From assembly GCA_020633315.1 (NCBI GenBank), contig JACKDV010000002.1, positions 186,001-250,000 of the forward strand: DNA of 64,000 nucleotides. Reading direction: 5' to 3'. Made by a program: the position numbers and the translations under genes. Below, one piece after another: positions 27,643 to 36,802 of this stretch. The notes beneath the pieces were generated by a model that was not told the origin of the DNA, made no database searches, and was given only the letters and a program-made list of their open reading frames with translations. Within the stretch, counting starts at the first letter, position 1; the number at the start of each line of letters is the position of its first letter. The DNA is from Myxococcales bacterium (GTDB taxonomy: Bacteria; Myxococcota_A; Polyangia; Nannocystales; Nannocystaceae).

Positions 27643-28806
27643 TCAGCGCGACGGCCCGTCGTCCGTGGGTGGATCGTAGCCGGTGAGCACCAGCCGGATG
27701 GCGCCCACCCAAAGATCGCTCTCCATCACCAAGGGGATGCGGCGCTCGTCGGCCGAGAGCCATGCGCGCAGCGTGAACGCCTTCTTGCCGGGGATGGCAG
27801 CCCCGTGCTCGTCCACGCGGGTGATCGTGCCCTCGATGCGGATCACGTCGGTGGGCTTGAGGCCGAGCGCGGCCACCATGCTGGGCAGCGGGTCGAGGCG
27901 ATCCCGACCGCGCGACTCGATCTCCACCCGCATCAGGGTGAGCCCGTCCACCACGTGGGCCTTGGCGCGCTCGCCCTTCTCGAGGCGCAGCGAGCGGACC
28001 CACGCCATGATCGAGAGTGGATCGTAGGTGTCGTTGGGGGCGCGCTGGAGCTTCTTGGTGAGCTCGTCGTCCTTGGTGTCGACGATGCGGATCTGCCCGC
28101 GTCCCTCGTAGGACTGGTGGGTCTCGCGGTGCTTGTACTTGCGCGGCGCGAAGCCCGAGTAGTGGAGGGTGTTGTGGCTGCTGATCGCGGCGCCGGTGCG
28201 AGCGTCGACGATGGACACCAGATCGTCGGTGACGGTGGCGAGCAGCGAGACCACGCCGCTGGTGCGGGCATGGCCCTCGATGCGGACCATGGGAGCGCCG
28301 GCCGGCGGGGGCCCGCGGGGGTCGGGCTCGAGCCGTACCACCGAGGCCTCGGCCAGGCCGGCTGGATTGCCGGCGAACGACACGTCGAAGCGAAAGCGCT
28401 CGCCGAGCTGCAGCGTGCCGCCGAAGTCCTCGGGGCGCTTGGTCCGGGCGTGGCGCCGCCGCGAGTCGGCCATGGGCGGCGTGGCCAAGAGCTGGCTCGT
28501 GCCGGTGAGACCGCGAGGTCGCACCCGCGGCTTGCCGCCGGCCACGGGACCATCGGGAGTCACCACCGGCGGGCTGCGGAAGGTGGGCAGCGCGCTGGCA
28601 TCGGGGGCGGGCTCGGCTCCGCGGGGCGCGGGGAGCTGACCGTCGAGCACCACGCGGGGCCGGCGGGTGCGGGGCGGTCCGTGCTCGTGCGGCGCGGTGG
28701 CGGGCGGGCCGGCCCAGGCCGCACCGGCCCACAGCGACAGCAGCAGCGCGGCACGGTGCCAGCGGAGCGGGCGGCGGCGGGCGAGCGGTCGCGTGCGCGG
28801 GTGCAC
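27643..28806 (-). CDS. DUF3108 periplasmic protein
   Basis: About 387 aa. Hydrophobic signal (WHRAALLLSLWAGAAWA), then a Pro/Arg-rich segment, then a DUF3108 domain from about residue 140: GERFRFDVSFAGNPAGLAEA, LVSIVDARTGAAISSHNTLH, VVDGLTLMRVEIESRGRDRL, IPLVMESDLWVGAIRLVLTG. The domain is beta-rich and found in proteins of unknown function near cell-envelope genes. I start it at the GTG at 28806, which gives a normal-length signal peptide. An ATG at 28854 is in frame but would add 16 residues before the signal and overlap the start of pdxA by ten bases on the other strand. Confidence 0.75.
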   Translation of the reverse strand: MHPRTRPLARRRPLRWHRAALLLSLWAGAAWAGPPATAPHEHGPPRTRRPRVVLDGQLPAPRGAEPAPDASALPTFRSPPVVTPDGPVAGGKPRVRPRGLTGTSQLLATPPMADSRRRHARTKRPEDFGGTLQLGERFRFDVSFAGNPAGLAEASVVRLEPDPRGPPPAGAPMVRIEGHARTSGVVSLLATVTDDLVSIVDARTGAAISSHNTLHYSGFAPRKYKHRETHQSYEGRGQIRIVDTKDDELTKKLQRAPNDTYDPLSIMAWVRSLRLEKGERAKAHVVDGLTLMRVEIESRGRDRLDPLPSMVAALGLKPTDVIRIEGTITRVDEHGAAIPGKKAFTLRAWLSADERRIPLVMESDLWVGAIRLVLTGYDPPTDDGPSR

Positions 28807-28844
28807 CGGAATGGCAATGGTAGGATGCCCGGCCTCGCTGCGCC

Positions 28845-29783
28845 ATGGAACCAAACGCAGACACCCCGGTGGTGATCACCCAGGGGGATCCGCGAGGGGT
28901 CGGGCCCGAGCTGATCCTTCGAATGGCCGCCGAGGACGAGCTTCGGCCCGATGACCTGGTGGTGGCCGATCCGCGGGTGATGGAGGGCTGGGCCCAGCGG
29001 CTCCCCGGCGAGTGGGCCAAGGCGGGGTGGGCGCGAGCTCGTCACGCGTTGGTGCCGGTGGAGGCCGAGGGGGCCGGGCCCTCGCAGGTGGAGGCGCTGG
29101 CGCGCGGGGTCGATCGGGTGCTCGAGGCTCCCGGGCGCGCCCTGGTCACCGCGCCGATCGACAAGCGGGCGTGCCACGACGCGGGCTTCGACTTCCCCGG
29201 TCACACCGAGTACCTGGCCGCGCGCGCGGGCGGGGTGGACGTGGCCATGCTGATGGTGGGCGCCCGCCTGCGGGTGGTGCCGGTCACGATCCACGTGGCG
29301 CTGCGCGAGGTCGCGCCGCGCCTCAGCCCCGAGGCGATCGTGCGTGCGGGCATCCTGCTCGCCGCCGCGCTGCGCGATCGCTTCGGCGTGGCACGCCCGA
29401 GGATCGCGGTGCTGGGCCTCAACCCCCACGCCGGCGAGCGCGGCCTGCTCGGCGACGAGGAGATCACGATCATCGCTCCGGCGGTGGAGCGGCTGCGGGC
29501 CGCGGCCGGGCCCGCGGAGATCGTGGGCCCCGTGCCCGCCGACGCGGCCTTCCCTGCCCACGATCGCGGTCGCTACGACGCGGTGCTCGCCATGTACCAC
29601 GACCAGGGGCTCGGACCGTTCAAGCTCGTGCACTTCACCGACGGGGTGAACATGACCCTGGGGCTGCCCTTCGTGCGGACCTCGCCCGACCACGGCACCG
29701 CGCTCGACATCGCGGGCCAGGGCATCGCCGATCCCTCGAGCATGCGCGCGGCGATCCGGCTCGCGAGGGGAGGCCAGCCGTGA
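28845..29783 (+). CDS. pdxA: 4-hydroxythreonine-4-phosphate dehydrogenase
   Basis: 312 aa; oxidises 4-phosphohydroxy-L-threonine in the DXP-dependent pyridoxal phosphate pathway, cytoplasmic. N-terminal VVITQGDPRGVGPELIL is the family signature. The three metal-binding His motifs are all present: FPGHTEYLA, LNPHAGERG and AMYHDQGLGPFK. FVRTSPDHGTALDIAGQG completes the active site. Length is normal. It is followed by uvrA with a 4-base GTGA overlap (29780-29783), so vitamin B6 synthesis and nucleotide excision repair are co-expressed here, an unusual pairing. Confidence 0.94.
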   Translation: MEPNADTPVVITQGDPRGVGPELILRMAAEDELRPDDLVVADPRVMEGWAQRLPGEWAKAGWARARHALVPVEAEGAGPSQVEALARGVDRVLEAPGRALVTAPIDKRACHDAGFDFPGHTEYLAARAGGVDVAMLMVGARLRVVPVTIHVALREVAPRLSPEAIVRAGILLAAALRDRFGVARPRIAVLGLNPHAGERGLLGDEEITIIAPAVERLRAAAGPAEIVGPVPADAAFPAHDRGRYDAVLAMYHDQGLGPFKLVHFTDGVNMTLGLPFVRTSPDHGTALDIAGQGIADPSSMRAAIRLARGGQP

Positions 29784-32700
29784 GCGCGGGTCGTCGCATG
29801 CCGGCCCCGGCCGCGCGCCGTCGAGGCGGGCGCACCAAGCCGGAGCAGGCCGAGGACGAGGCGGTGCCCACGGCCAAGAAGAAGACCGCGGGCCGAGCCA
29901 AGAAGGCCCCGCGCGCGTCGACCAAGCGAGCGCCCGAGCCCGAGCTCGAGCCCCCGGCCTCGGCGCTCGACGACGGCCTGCCCACGCTGTCCGAGCCCAC
30001 CGTGATCCGCATCCGCGGCGCCCGGACCCACAACCTGCAGGGCGTGGACCTCGACCTGCCGCGGGGCAAGCTGGTGGTGATCACCGGCCCCTCGGGCTCG
30101 GGCAAGAGCAGCCTGGCCTTCGACACGATCTTCGCCGAGGGCCAGCGTCGCTACGTGGAGAGCCTGAGCGTGTCGGCGCGGCAGTTCCTGTCGCAGCTCC
30201 CCAAGCCCGACGCCGATCTCATCGAGGGCCTGAGCCCCTCCATCGCCATCGCCCAGGATCCCCCCGGCCGCAACCCTCGCTCCACCGTGGGCACCGCGAC
30301 CGACATCCACGACTACCTGCGCCTGCTGTTCGCCCGGGTGGGGCAGGTGTACAGCCACCGCACCGGCCGCCCGATGCAGCGCCACAGCCTCGAGGACATG
30401 GTGGAGGTGGCGCTGGCCCAGCCCGAGGACACGCGCTTCTCGGTGCTGGCTCCCGTGGCCCGCGACGCGCCCGGCGATCACCGGGCGCTGCTCGACTCGC
30501 TGCGCCGCCGCGGCTTCGTGCGCGTGGCCATCGACGACGAGGTGCGCGACCTGGGCGAGGAGATCGATCTCGATCCGCTCGAGCGCCACACCATCGAGGT
30601 CTACGTCGATCGCCTCAAGCTCAAGGAGGGCATCCGCGGGCGCCTGGCCGACTCGATCGAGACCGCGGCCGAGCTCTCGGGCGGGGTGGTGCGGATCCTG
30701 CCGCTCGACGGCGAGCCGATCGAGCTGTCGCAGCGCTACGCCGAGCTCGAGCACGGCATCACCTACCCCGAGATCACGCCCTCGCTGTTCTCCTTCAACT
30801 CCCCCGAGGGGGCCTGCCCGCGCTGCGGGGGCCTGGGCTCGCGGCGGGTGGTCGACCCCGGGCGGCTGGTGCCCGACGAGGGCAAGGCGCTGGGAGACGG
30901 CGCGATCCATCCGTGGTCGGGCCGGGGCTCGGGGGCGCACGCCAAGCGGATCGCGGCGGTGGCCCGGGCCCACGGCGCCGTGATGACCACCCCGTGGAAG
31001 GCCCTGCCGGTGGAGCTGCGGGTGACCCTCATCGAGGGCAGCGGCGAGCCGGTGCCCGGGCTGGGCAAGCCCTTCGAGGGCGTGCGTCCGTGGGTGGAGC
31101 GCAAGCTCGCCGACGCCGAGGGCAAGGCCGAGCGCCCCGACGAGGACGAGGCCCCCGCCGCGCTCGACGAGCTGCTGGCCTACACCGAGGAGCGCCCCTG
31201 CGAGGAGTGCGAGGGCCAGCGCCTGCGGCTCGAGGCTCGCATGGTGAAGGTGGGCGAGCACGGGATCCACGAGCTGTGCACCATGCCGCTGCCGCGTCTT
31301 CGGCAGGCCCTCGACGCGCTGCGCTTCGACGACGAGCGCGAGGAGATCGCCGCCGCGGTGCTCGAGCGGGTTCGGCAGCGCCTGGCCTTCCTGGTGGAGG
31401 TGGGGCTGCACTACCTCACCCTGGATCGCACCATGATGTCGCTGTCGGGGGGCGAGGCGCAGCGGATCCGCCTGGCCACCCAGGTGGGCGCGGCGCTGGT
31501 GGGGGTGACCTACATCCTCGACGAGCCCAGCGTGGGGCTGCACCCCCGCGACAACGCGCGGCTCGTGCGGATCCTGCTGCGCCTGCGCGACCTGGGCAAC
31601 ACGGTGCTGGTGGTCGAGCACGACGCCGACACCATGCGGGCCGCCGACCAGATCGTGGACATGGGACCGGGCGCGGGGCAGGGGGGCGGGCGCGTGGTGG
31701 CCCAGGGCTCGCCGGTCGAGCTGCTGCGTCACGAGGGCTCGCTGACCGGGGCGTACCTGAGCGGGCGCCTGCGCATCCCGGTGCCGCCGCAGCGTCGCTC
31801 GCCGCGGGGGCCTGCGCTGGTGCTCGGCGGGGCGCGGGGCAACAACCTGCGCGGGGTGACCCTGCGGGTGCCGCTGGGGCTGCTCACCTGCGTGACCGGG
31901 GTGAGCGGCTCGGGCAAGTCCTCGCTGGTGATCGACACCCTGCTGCCCGAGCTGCGGCGCGAGCTCAACGGCGCGATGGGACGCGGCCTGCCCCACAAGG
32001 GGATCACCGGGCTGCGCCACCTCGACAAGGTGATCTACGTCGACCAGTCGCCCATCGGCCGCTCCGCTCGCAGCAACCCCGCCACCTACACCGGGCTGTT
32101 CTCGGAGATCCGCCAGGTGTTCTCGCAGCTTCCCGCGGCCAAGATCCGCGGCTACGGACCGGCCCGCTTCTCTTTCAACGTGGCCGGTGGTCGCTGCGAG
32201 GCCTGCCAGGGCGAGGGCGTGCGGCGCATCGAGATGCACTTCCTGCCCGACCTCTACGTCACCTGCCGAGCCTGCGGCGGGACCCGCTACAACCGCGAGA
32301 CCCTCGCGGTGGCGCTGCGGGGCAAGACCATCGCCGAGGTCCTCGACATGAGCGTGGCCGAGGCCTGCGACTTCTTCGTGGCCCACCCCGCGCTGCGGGC
32401 CAAGCTCGAGGTGCTGCGCGACGTGGGCCTGGGCTACCTGGCCCTGGGGCAGAGCGCGACCACGCTGTCGGGCGGTGAGGCGCAGCGGATCAAGCTGGCG
32501 CGCGAGCTGGCCCGCAAGTCCACCGGGAGCACCCTGTTCGTGCTCGACGAGCCCACCACCGGGCTCCACTTCGGCGACATCCGCAAGCTGCTCGAGGTGC
32601 TGCAGCGCCTGGTCGACGAGGGCAACACGGTGCTGGTGATCGAGCACGACCTCGACGTGATCAAGGCGGCCGACCACGTGATCGACATGGGCCCCGAGGG

Positions 32701-32818
32701 GGGCGACGGCGGCGGCGAGATCGTGGTGACGGGCACGCCCGAGCAGGTGGCGCGGCACGAGGGCAGCCACACCGGCCGCTTCCTGCGGGCCGCCCTCGCC
32801 GGCGAGCACGGGAGCTGA
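29780..32818 (+). CDS. uvrA: UvrABC excinuclease subunit A
   Basis: 1012 aa, damage-recognition ATPase of nucleotide excision repair. The GTG at 29780 overlaps the pdxA stop and has GGGGAGG upstream. Two ABC modules: Walker A GPSGSGKSSLAFDTI and GVSGSGKSSLVIDTL; signatures LSGGEAQRIRLA and LSGGEAQRIKLA; Walker B YILDEPSVGLHPRD and FVLDEPTTGLHFGD. Zinc modules include CPRCGG with CEECEGQ, and CEACQGEG with CRACGGTRYN. Residues 1-70 are an added Lys/Ala/Pro/Glu-rich tail (TAKKKTAGRAKKAPRASTKR), absent in E. coli UvrA. The segment before NPRSTVGT reads IAIAQDPPGR rather than the common IEQK-x-x-SH. Confidence 0.95.
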   Translation: MSAGRRMPAPAARRRGGRTKPEQAEDEAVPTAKKKTAGRAKKAPRASTKRAPEPELEPPASALDDGLPTLSEPTVIRIRGARTHNLQGVDLDLPRGKLVVITGPSGSGKSSLAFDTIFAEGQRRYVESLSVSARQFLSQLPKPDADLIEGLSPSIAIAQDPPGRNPRSTVGTATDIHDYLRLLFARVGQVYSHRTGRPMQRHSLEDMVEVALAQPEDTRFSVLAPVARDAPGDHRALLDSLRRRGFVRVAIDDEVRDLGEEIDLDPLERHTIEVYVDRLKLKEGIRGRLADSIETAAELSGGVVRILPLDGEPIELSQRYAELEHGITYPEITPSLFSFNSPEGACPRCGGLGSRRVVDPGRLVPDEGKALGDGAIHPWSGRGSGAHAKRIAAVARAHGAVMTTPWKALPVELRVTLIEGSGEPVPGLGKPFEGVRPWVERKLADAEGKAERPDEDEAPAALDELLAYTEERPCEECEGQRLRLEARMVKVGEHGIHELCTMPLPRLRQALDALRFDDEREEIAAAVLERVRQRLAFLVEVGLHYLTLDRTMMSLSGGEAQRIRLATQVGAALVGVTYILDEPSVGLHPRDNARLVRILLRLRDLGNTVLVVEHDADTMRAADQIVDMGPGAGQGGGRVVAQGSPVELLRHEGSLTGAYLSGRLRIPVPPQRRSPRGPALVLGGARGNNLRGVTLRVPLGLLTCVTGVSGSGKSSLVIDTLLPELRRELNGAMGRGLPHKGITGLRHLDKVIYVDQSPIGRSARSNPATYTGLFSEIRQVFSQLPAAKIRGYGPARFSFNVAGGRCEACQGEGVRRIEMHFLPDLYVTCRACGGTRYNRETLAVALRGKTIAEVLDMSVAEACDFFVAHPALRAKLEVLRDVGLGYLALGQSATTLSGGEAQRIKLARELARKSTGSTLFVLDEPTTGLHFGDIRKLLEVLQRLVDEGNTVLVIEHDLDVIKAADHVIDMGPEGGDGGGEIVVTGTPEQVARHEGSHTGRFLRAALAGEHGS

Positions 32819-32876
32819 GCCGGGGCCGCTCCTCGTTCGCCGTGCAGGCGCTCGCCGTCGCGTACGACGTGGGCGG

Positions 32877-32893
32877 GGAGCTCGAGGAGCTCC
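32877..32893. terminator. Short hairpin between convergent uvrA and crp-type gene
   Basis: GGAGCTC / GAGCTCC, a perfect 7-bp stem with a 3-base loop, midway between the two stops (32818 and 32900). No T-tract, so activity as a terminator is uncertain. Confidence 0.4.
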
Positions 32894-32899
32894 AGGGGA

Positions 32900-33616
32900 C
32901 TAGGTCAGCGCCCCGAGGCCGCTCTGATCCTTGAGGATCACGGTGCGCCCGTTGAGGTCGAGCAGGCCCTTCTTCTTGAACTGGGCCAGGGTCAGCGAGA
33001 TGGTCTCGCGCGTGGAGCCGATGAGGTTGGCCATCTCCTGGTGGGTGATCTTCAGGCCGATCTGCAGGCCCTCCTCGTGCTCCACCCCGTACTCCTCGCC
33101 GAGCTCGAGCAGCAGCGCCGCGAGCTTGGCCTGCACGTCGCGGAACACCAGGTGCTCGAGCTTGGTCTCGATCTGCCGCCGCCGCTCGCCCACGATCACC
33201 GCGAAGGCGAAGGCCAGCTTGGCGTCGGAGAGCAGCAGGTCCTGGAACACCTCGCGCGGCAGCTCGGTGATGATGGCGTTCTTCATCGCCTCGGCCATCT
33301 CGTCGCGCGGCGTGCCATCGATGACGCACAGCTCGCCGAAGATGTGACCGGCACCGCGGTAGGCGAGGGTCAGCTCCTTGCCGTCGCGCGTCACCTTGCT
33401 GCACTTGACGCGGCCGCCGTTGATGAAGAAGATTCGATCGCCAGGATCACCGGGCAGATAGATCACCTGTCGACGTGGGATCTCGCGGATCTCCACCGCC
33501 GCCGCGAGCTCCGAGAGCTTGTCGGCTGGCACGCCCTCGAGGAGCGGGATCTTGCGCAGGTACCAGAGAGCGCGTTTCTCATCACGGGCGTTGGCGTCTT
33601 GGGATGCACGAGCCAT
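32900..33616 (-). CDS. Crp/Fnr-family transcription regulator
   Basis: 238 aa. N-terminal cyclic-nucleotide-binding-type beta-roll (about 20-135: LSELAAAVEIREIPRRQVIY, GDPGDRIFFINGGRVKCSKV, AYRGAGHIFGELCVIDGTPR), a dimer helix, and a C-terminal winged HTH (THQEMANLIGSTRETISLTL, then FKKKGLLDLNGRTVILKD). The recognition helix has S-T-R-E-T, keeping the Arg and Glu that read TGTGA in E. coli CRP. The cNMP pocket has GELCVID with R-x-E in place of the canonical R-S, so the ligand is uncertain; no FNR-type Cys cluster is seen. A CRP-like box lies 43 bases upstream of the start. Confidence 0.9.
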   Translation of the reverse strand: MARASQDANARDEKRALWYLRKIPLLEGVPADKLSELAAAVEIREIPRRQVIYLPGDPGDRIFFINGGRVKCSKVTRDGKELTLAYRGAGHIFGELCVIDGTPRDEMAEAMKNAIITELPREVFQDLLLSDAKLAFAFAVIVGERRRQIETKLEHLVFRDVQAKLAALLLELGEEYGVEHEEGLQIGLKITHQEMANLIGSTRETISLTLAQFKKKGLLDLNGRTVILKDQSGLGALT

Positions 33617-33658
33617 CTAGGCCCGGAATGTACGCGAGAACACGATCCACGGCAATGC

Positions 33659-33674
33659 TGTGAGCTAGATGACA
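33659..33674. promoter_or_regulatory. CRP-like operator upstream of the Crp/Fnr gene
   Basis: TGTGAGCTAGATGACA matches the E. coli CRP consensus TGTGATCTAGATCACA at 14 of 16 positions. It lies 43 bases upstream of the regulator's ATG and 128 bases upstream of the divergent pilin operon, so it could autoregulate the regulator and also act on the pilin genes. The regulator's recognition helix keeps the residues for this sequence. Confidence 0.6.
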
Positions 33675-33801
33675 TACGGTCAATGTTCTGACACCTACGG
33701 TGTTTTCTCCGCGGTACGAACGTTGCATCGTCGGTAGGCGGAGGTTCGATCTCCGCGCCCGGCCTTGGGGCCGGCATCCTCCGAGCACCGACCAGGATCC
33801 A

Positions 33802-34479
33802 ATGATTCCAACCCCTTCCTCCGGCGGCTCCTCGGAGCCGCGTGGCGCCGTTCGTCACCGCGCTACGCAACGATTTCACAGCGACCGCACTCGCTGCGGC
33901 CAGCGTGGCTTCTCGCTCATCGAGCTGATGGTGACGCTCGCGGTGCTCGTGCTCATCGCGGCCATCGCCTTCGAGGGCTTTCGTCGCAACGAGCAGAGCG
34001 GGCAGACCAAGCGCTTCATCGACAAGGTGCGTGGCGCTCTCACCCAGGCGCGCAACGAGGCGATCGATCAGCAGACGCCGGTGCGGGTCACCATCACCTC
34101 CACCTCGATGACGCTGACCGCATGGAATCCGGTGACCGAGACCTGGGACCTGTTCGAGCGGGTCGCGATGAGCGATCAGCGAGAGGCGCTGCTGCTCGAG
34201 GACACCACGGTGTGCGTCTACGGGCTGTCGTCCGGCGTGCAGGCGCCCGCGCAGGCGCAGGCGGTCTCGCCTCCGGTCGGCTGCCTCGGCGGCAACCAGC
34301 TGCTGCGCTTCGAGCCCGACGGCACCTTCAGCGATCCCAACGCCACCTTCACCACGGTGCCCAACGCGGGCGTCACCCTGTGGATCGGCGATCACAGCAT
34401 CCCGGGCGACACCAAGCTGAGCATGATCCAAGTGTTCCCCGGCGGACTGATCCGCGTGTTCGAGGAGGTGGAGGGATGA
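33802..34479 (+). CDS. Minor pilin, FimT/GspH type
   Basis: 225 aa. Class III prepilin signal: basic leader of about 42 residues ending RCGQRG, then F-S-L-I-E-L-M with Glu at +5 and the hydrophobic helix VTLAVLVLIAAIAFEGFRR. The globular part carries the GspH-like patterns ALTQARNEAIDQQTPVRVTI and LLRFEPDGTFSD. It is processed by PilD and methylated on Phe. The ATG at 33802 with AGGA upstream is favoured; an upstream frame to 33700 has no domain content. It is the first gene of a four-gene operon of minor pilins. Confidence 0.86.
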   Translation: MIPTPSSGGSSEPRGAVRHRATQRFHSDRTRCGQRGFSLIELMVTLAVLVLIAAIAFEGFRRNEQSGQTKRFIDKVRGALTQARNEAIDQQTPVRVTITSTSMTLTAWNPVTETWDLFERVAMSDQREALLLEDTTVCVYGLSSGVQAPAQAQAVSPPVGCLGGNQLLRFEPDGTFSDPNATFTTVPNAGVTLWIGDHSIPGDTKLSMIQVFPGGLIRVFEEVEG

Positions 34480-35156
34480 GCCCCGCGCTTCGTCGTCGTC
34501 GGCGCTCGCAGGCCGGCTTCACCATCATGGAGGTGCTGGTCGCCCTCGCCGTGTTCGCGATCTCGGTGGTGGGGCTGGTCGCGCTCGAGTCCCGCAGCAT
34601 CGAGTCGCAGCGCGCGTCCCGGGAGATCCGCGAGGGCGAGCGCATCGCCCAGGAGGCGATGGCCGAGCTGCAGAACCAGGGCTTCTTGCAGCTGCTGCAG
34701 CGCGACTTCACCGGCGGGGCTCCGTCGTCGTTCCCCTACGACGATCAGCTCGTCGCGGCGGCCGATCGCCTGCGCGACATGAGCCGCCCGCCCGCCGACA
34801 TCCCGCTCACCGAGGACGTGGTGGGCTCGGTGCGCAGCAGCTTCATCGTCTATCGCCGCGTCGACCTGGTGGTCGATCCCGGCGACGTGCCGCCCAACCC
34901 ACCCAACGCCGATCCCCTCGACCCGAGCAACGACATCTCGAGCGTCGGCGGGCTGGAGCTCGAGGTGCTGGTGATGTGGATCGATCACACCAACCCCTCG
35001 TACCCGCCGCCCGATGGCCTGTTGGTGACCGACCTGCTGCCCAACATGGCCGATCCCGACGACCCGGACTTCCGCCCCTACGTGGGCCACGTGACGCTGC
35101 GGACGGTGCGGGTCAACGATGCCTTCCTCCCCGACCCGGGAGCCACCGGACCATGA
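34476..35156 (+). CDS. Minor pilin, PilV type
   Basis: 226 aa. Prepilin motif RRRRSQAG, then FTIMEVLVALAVFAISVVGL, with the E at +5 and the V-A-L-A-V-F-A-I-S helix that marks PilV/GspI proteins. The downstream region has ESQRASREIREGERIAQEAM, a helix typical of PilV, then an acidic Pro/Asp-rich loop region. The ATG overlaps the stop of the FimT gene (ATGA at 34476-34479). It is a minor pilin that helps prime pilus assembly at the inner membrane. Confidence 0.85.
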   Translation: MSPALRRRRRSQAGFTIMEVLVALAVFAISVVGLVALESRSIESQRASREIREGERIAQEAMAELQNQGFLQLLQRDFTGGAPSSFPYDDQLVAAADRLRDMSRPPADIPLTEDVVGSVRSSFIVYRRVDLVVDPGDVPPNPPNADPLDPSNDISSVGGLELEVLVMWIDHTNPSYPPPDGLLVTDLLPNMADPDDPDFRPYVGHVTLRTVRVNDAFLPDPGATGP

Positions 35157-36775
35157 TCCTCTCCACGATCCCAAGGCGAGCCCGGCTCGCGAGGCGAAGG
35201 GCCCAGGCCGGCTTCACCCTCATCGAGCTGATGGTTGCGATGGTGGTCTCGGCCATCGTCGTGCTCGGCGTCTATGCGTTCTCCACCATCCAGCAGTCCA
35301 CGGCCGGCCTCCACGAGCGCAACGTGAGGGTGCAGCAGGCACTCGAGGGCGCGATGTGGACGATGGCCCAGGACGTGCGCTCGGCGGGGCTGGGCTTTGG
35401 TCGGCTGTGCAGCGAGCTGCGGGTCTACGACGCGGCGGGCGGGCGGCTCATCAACCCGGGGGCCGTGGCCGCGCCCGCGCAGGCCTACCTCGATCAGGTG
35501 ACCAACGAGGCCTACTGGGTGCTGCGCGACGGCCTGCAGGCGCACTGGAACAGCAGCGTGGGCGCCAGCATGGTCGGCACCCTCAATCGTTCCTCCGATC
35601 CCAACTCCGTGGCCGACAGCTTCGACGTGATCCTGGCCGAGGCCGCCTACACCGATTCCTACGGCGTGTTCGAGCTGTCGGCGGTGGTCGACCCGGCCGA
35701 CGGCTACTTGGTGGTCGAGGGCTCGGGGATGCTCGACAACAACGACCCCAACCACGTGGCGCAGGTGCAGCAGCTGTTCCCGCCCGGCAGCTTCTTCCTG
35801 CTCTCCCGCACGCCCGCCGCCGCCACGAACCCGATGCGGCCCGACTTCCAGGGACAGTGCCCGCTGCTGCAGGTCACCGGCGACGTGGTGGCCGAGCCGG
35901 GCAACGTCCGCCAGTGGCGGATCCCGATCAGCGGCGCCGTCTCGGGCTTCGATGGTGACGTCGCCACGCTGCTCGACACCAGCCTCGACGTGCCCGACTG
36001 GGGGCCGGCCCAGGATGCCCAGCCCGGCGCCAGCATCATCCCGCTGGGGCGCCTGCGTTGGTCTCGCTACGAGATCGACTACACCTACCCCGCGGTGCCC
36101 TACCTGGTGCGCTACGACATCATCGGCTACGTGGAGGGGGTCGATCCCAACGGGCTGGGCGGCACCGACTACCCGCACTGCCAGGCCGGTCAGTGCACCG
36201 CCGCGCAGCTCCACCTGCCCGGCAGCGCCAACCCTCCCGCGGCCGTCGCGGTGGGACCGATGATCGAGGACATGCAGGTCGCGGTGGGCTGTGACGGCTG
36301 GACGGCGGCCAACGTGGGCAACGCCTCGCCGCCGCTGCCCGTGCCCGATCCCGGCTTCGAGGACAACGGCCCGGCCGTGGGCGCGACGGCGGGGCAGCCC
36401 AACCTGCAGGTCGACGAGAACCCCTCGGGCAACCAGCGGGACAGCGACGAGTGGATCGGCAACGCACGCAACGAGCTGCGTGCACCCGACTGCGTCTACC
36501 ACGGCACGGCCGAGCGCGATCCCGCGGGCTGGGTGGGGGTCGAGGGCGACCAGAACCCGCCGCCCTCGTTCCGCATGAGCCCGCAGATGATCCGCATCAC
36601 GCTGGTGGGCTCGTCGGAGACGGCCGAGACGGCGGGCGGTCTCGCGACCCTGCAGCTGCTCGCGGTCGAGGACCGCGCTCCCATCAATTCCCCCGTGGGG
36701 GTGCGGCAGCGCTTCACCCTCACCGAGGTCTTCTCGCCCCGCAACCTGCGGTGGCGCGACCCCGCGGTCCCCTAG
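35153..36775 (+). CDS. Minor pilin, PilW type (large)
   Basis: 540 aa. Prepilin motif RRRAQAG then FTLIELMVAMVVSAIVVLGVY, followed by STIQQSTAGLHERNVRVQQA and WTMAQDVRSAGLGFGR, the PilW signature of an N-terminal helix plus R-S-A-G. The globular domain is unusually long for PilW (typical 200-350) and includes Cys pairs (CDGWTAANVGN, CVYHGTAERD) and an acidic stretch rich in Asp/Pro. The start overlaps the PilV stop (ATGA at 35153-35156). It is the largest gene of the operon. Confidence 0.82.
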   Translation: MILSTIPRRARLARRRAQAGFTLIELMVAMVVSAIVVLGVYAFSTIQQSTAGLHERNVRVQQALEGAMWTMAQDVRSAGLGFGRLCSELRVYDAAGGRLINPGAVAAPAQAYLDQVTNEAYWVLRDGLQAHWNSSVGASMVGTLNRSSDPNSVADSFDVILAEAAYTDSYGVFELSAVVDPADGYLVVEGSGMLDNNDPNHVAQVQQLFPPGSFFLLSRTPAAATNPMRPDFQGQCPLLQVTGDVVAEPGNVRQWRIPISGAVSGFDGDVATLLDTSLDVPDWGPAQDAQPGASIIPLGRLRWSRYEIDYTYPAVPYLVRYDIIGYVEGVDPNGLGGTDYPHCQAGQCTAAQLHLPGSANPPAAVAVGPMIEDMQVAVGCDGWTAANVGNASPPLPVPDPGFEDNGPAVGATAGQPNLQVDENPSGNQRDSDEWIGNARNELRAPDCVYHGTAERDPAGWVGVEGDQNPPPSFRMSPQMIRITLVGSSETAETAGGLATLQLLAVEDRAPINSPVGVRQRFTLTEVFSPRNLRWRDPAVP

Positions 36776-36802
36776 GCTACAATGGAGAGGAAGGTCGAGA
36801 TC

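Noticed and set aside
33739..33755. T-arm-like hairpin CGGAG-GTTCGAT-CTCCG suggesting a tRNA
   Set aside because: No matching acceptor stem, anticodon arm or D-arm lies at the proper distance upstream; it is in the leader of the pilin operon.
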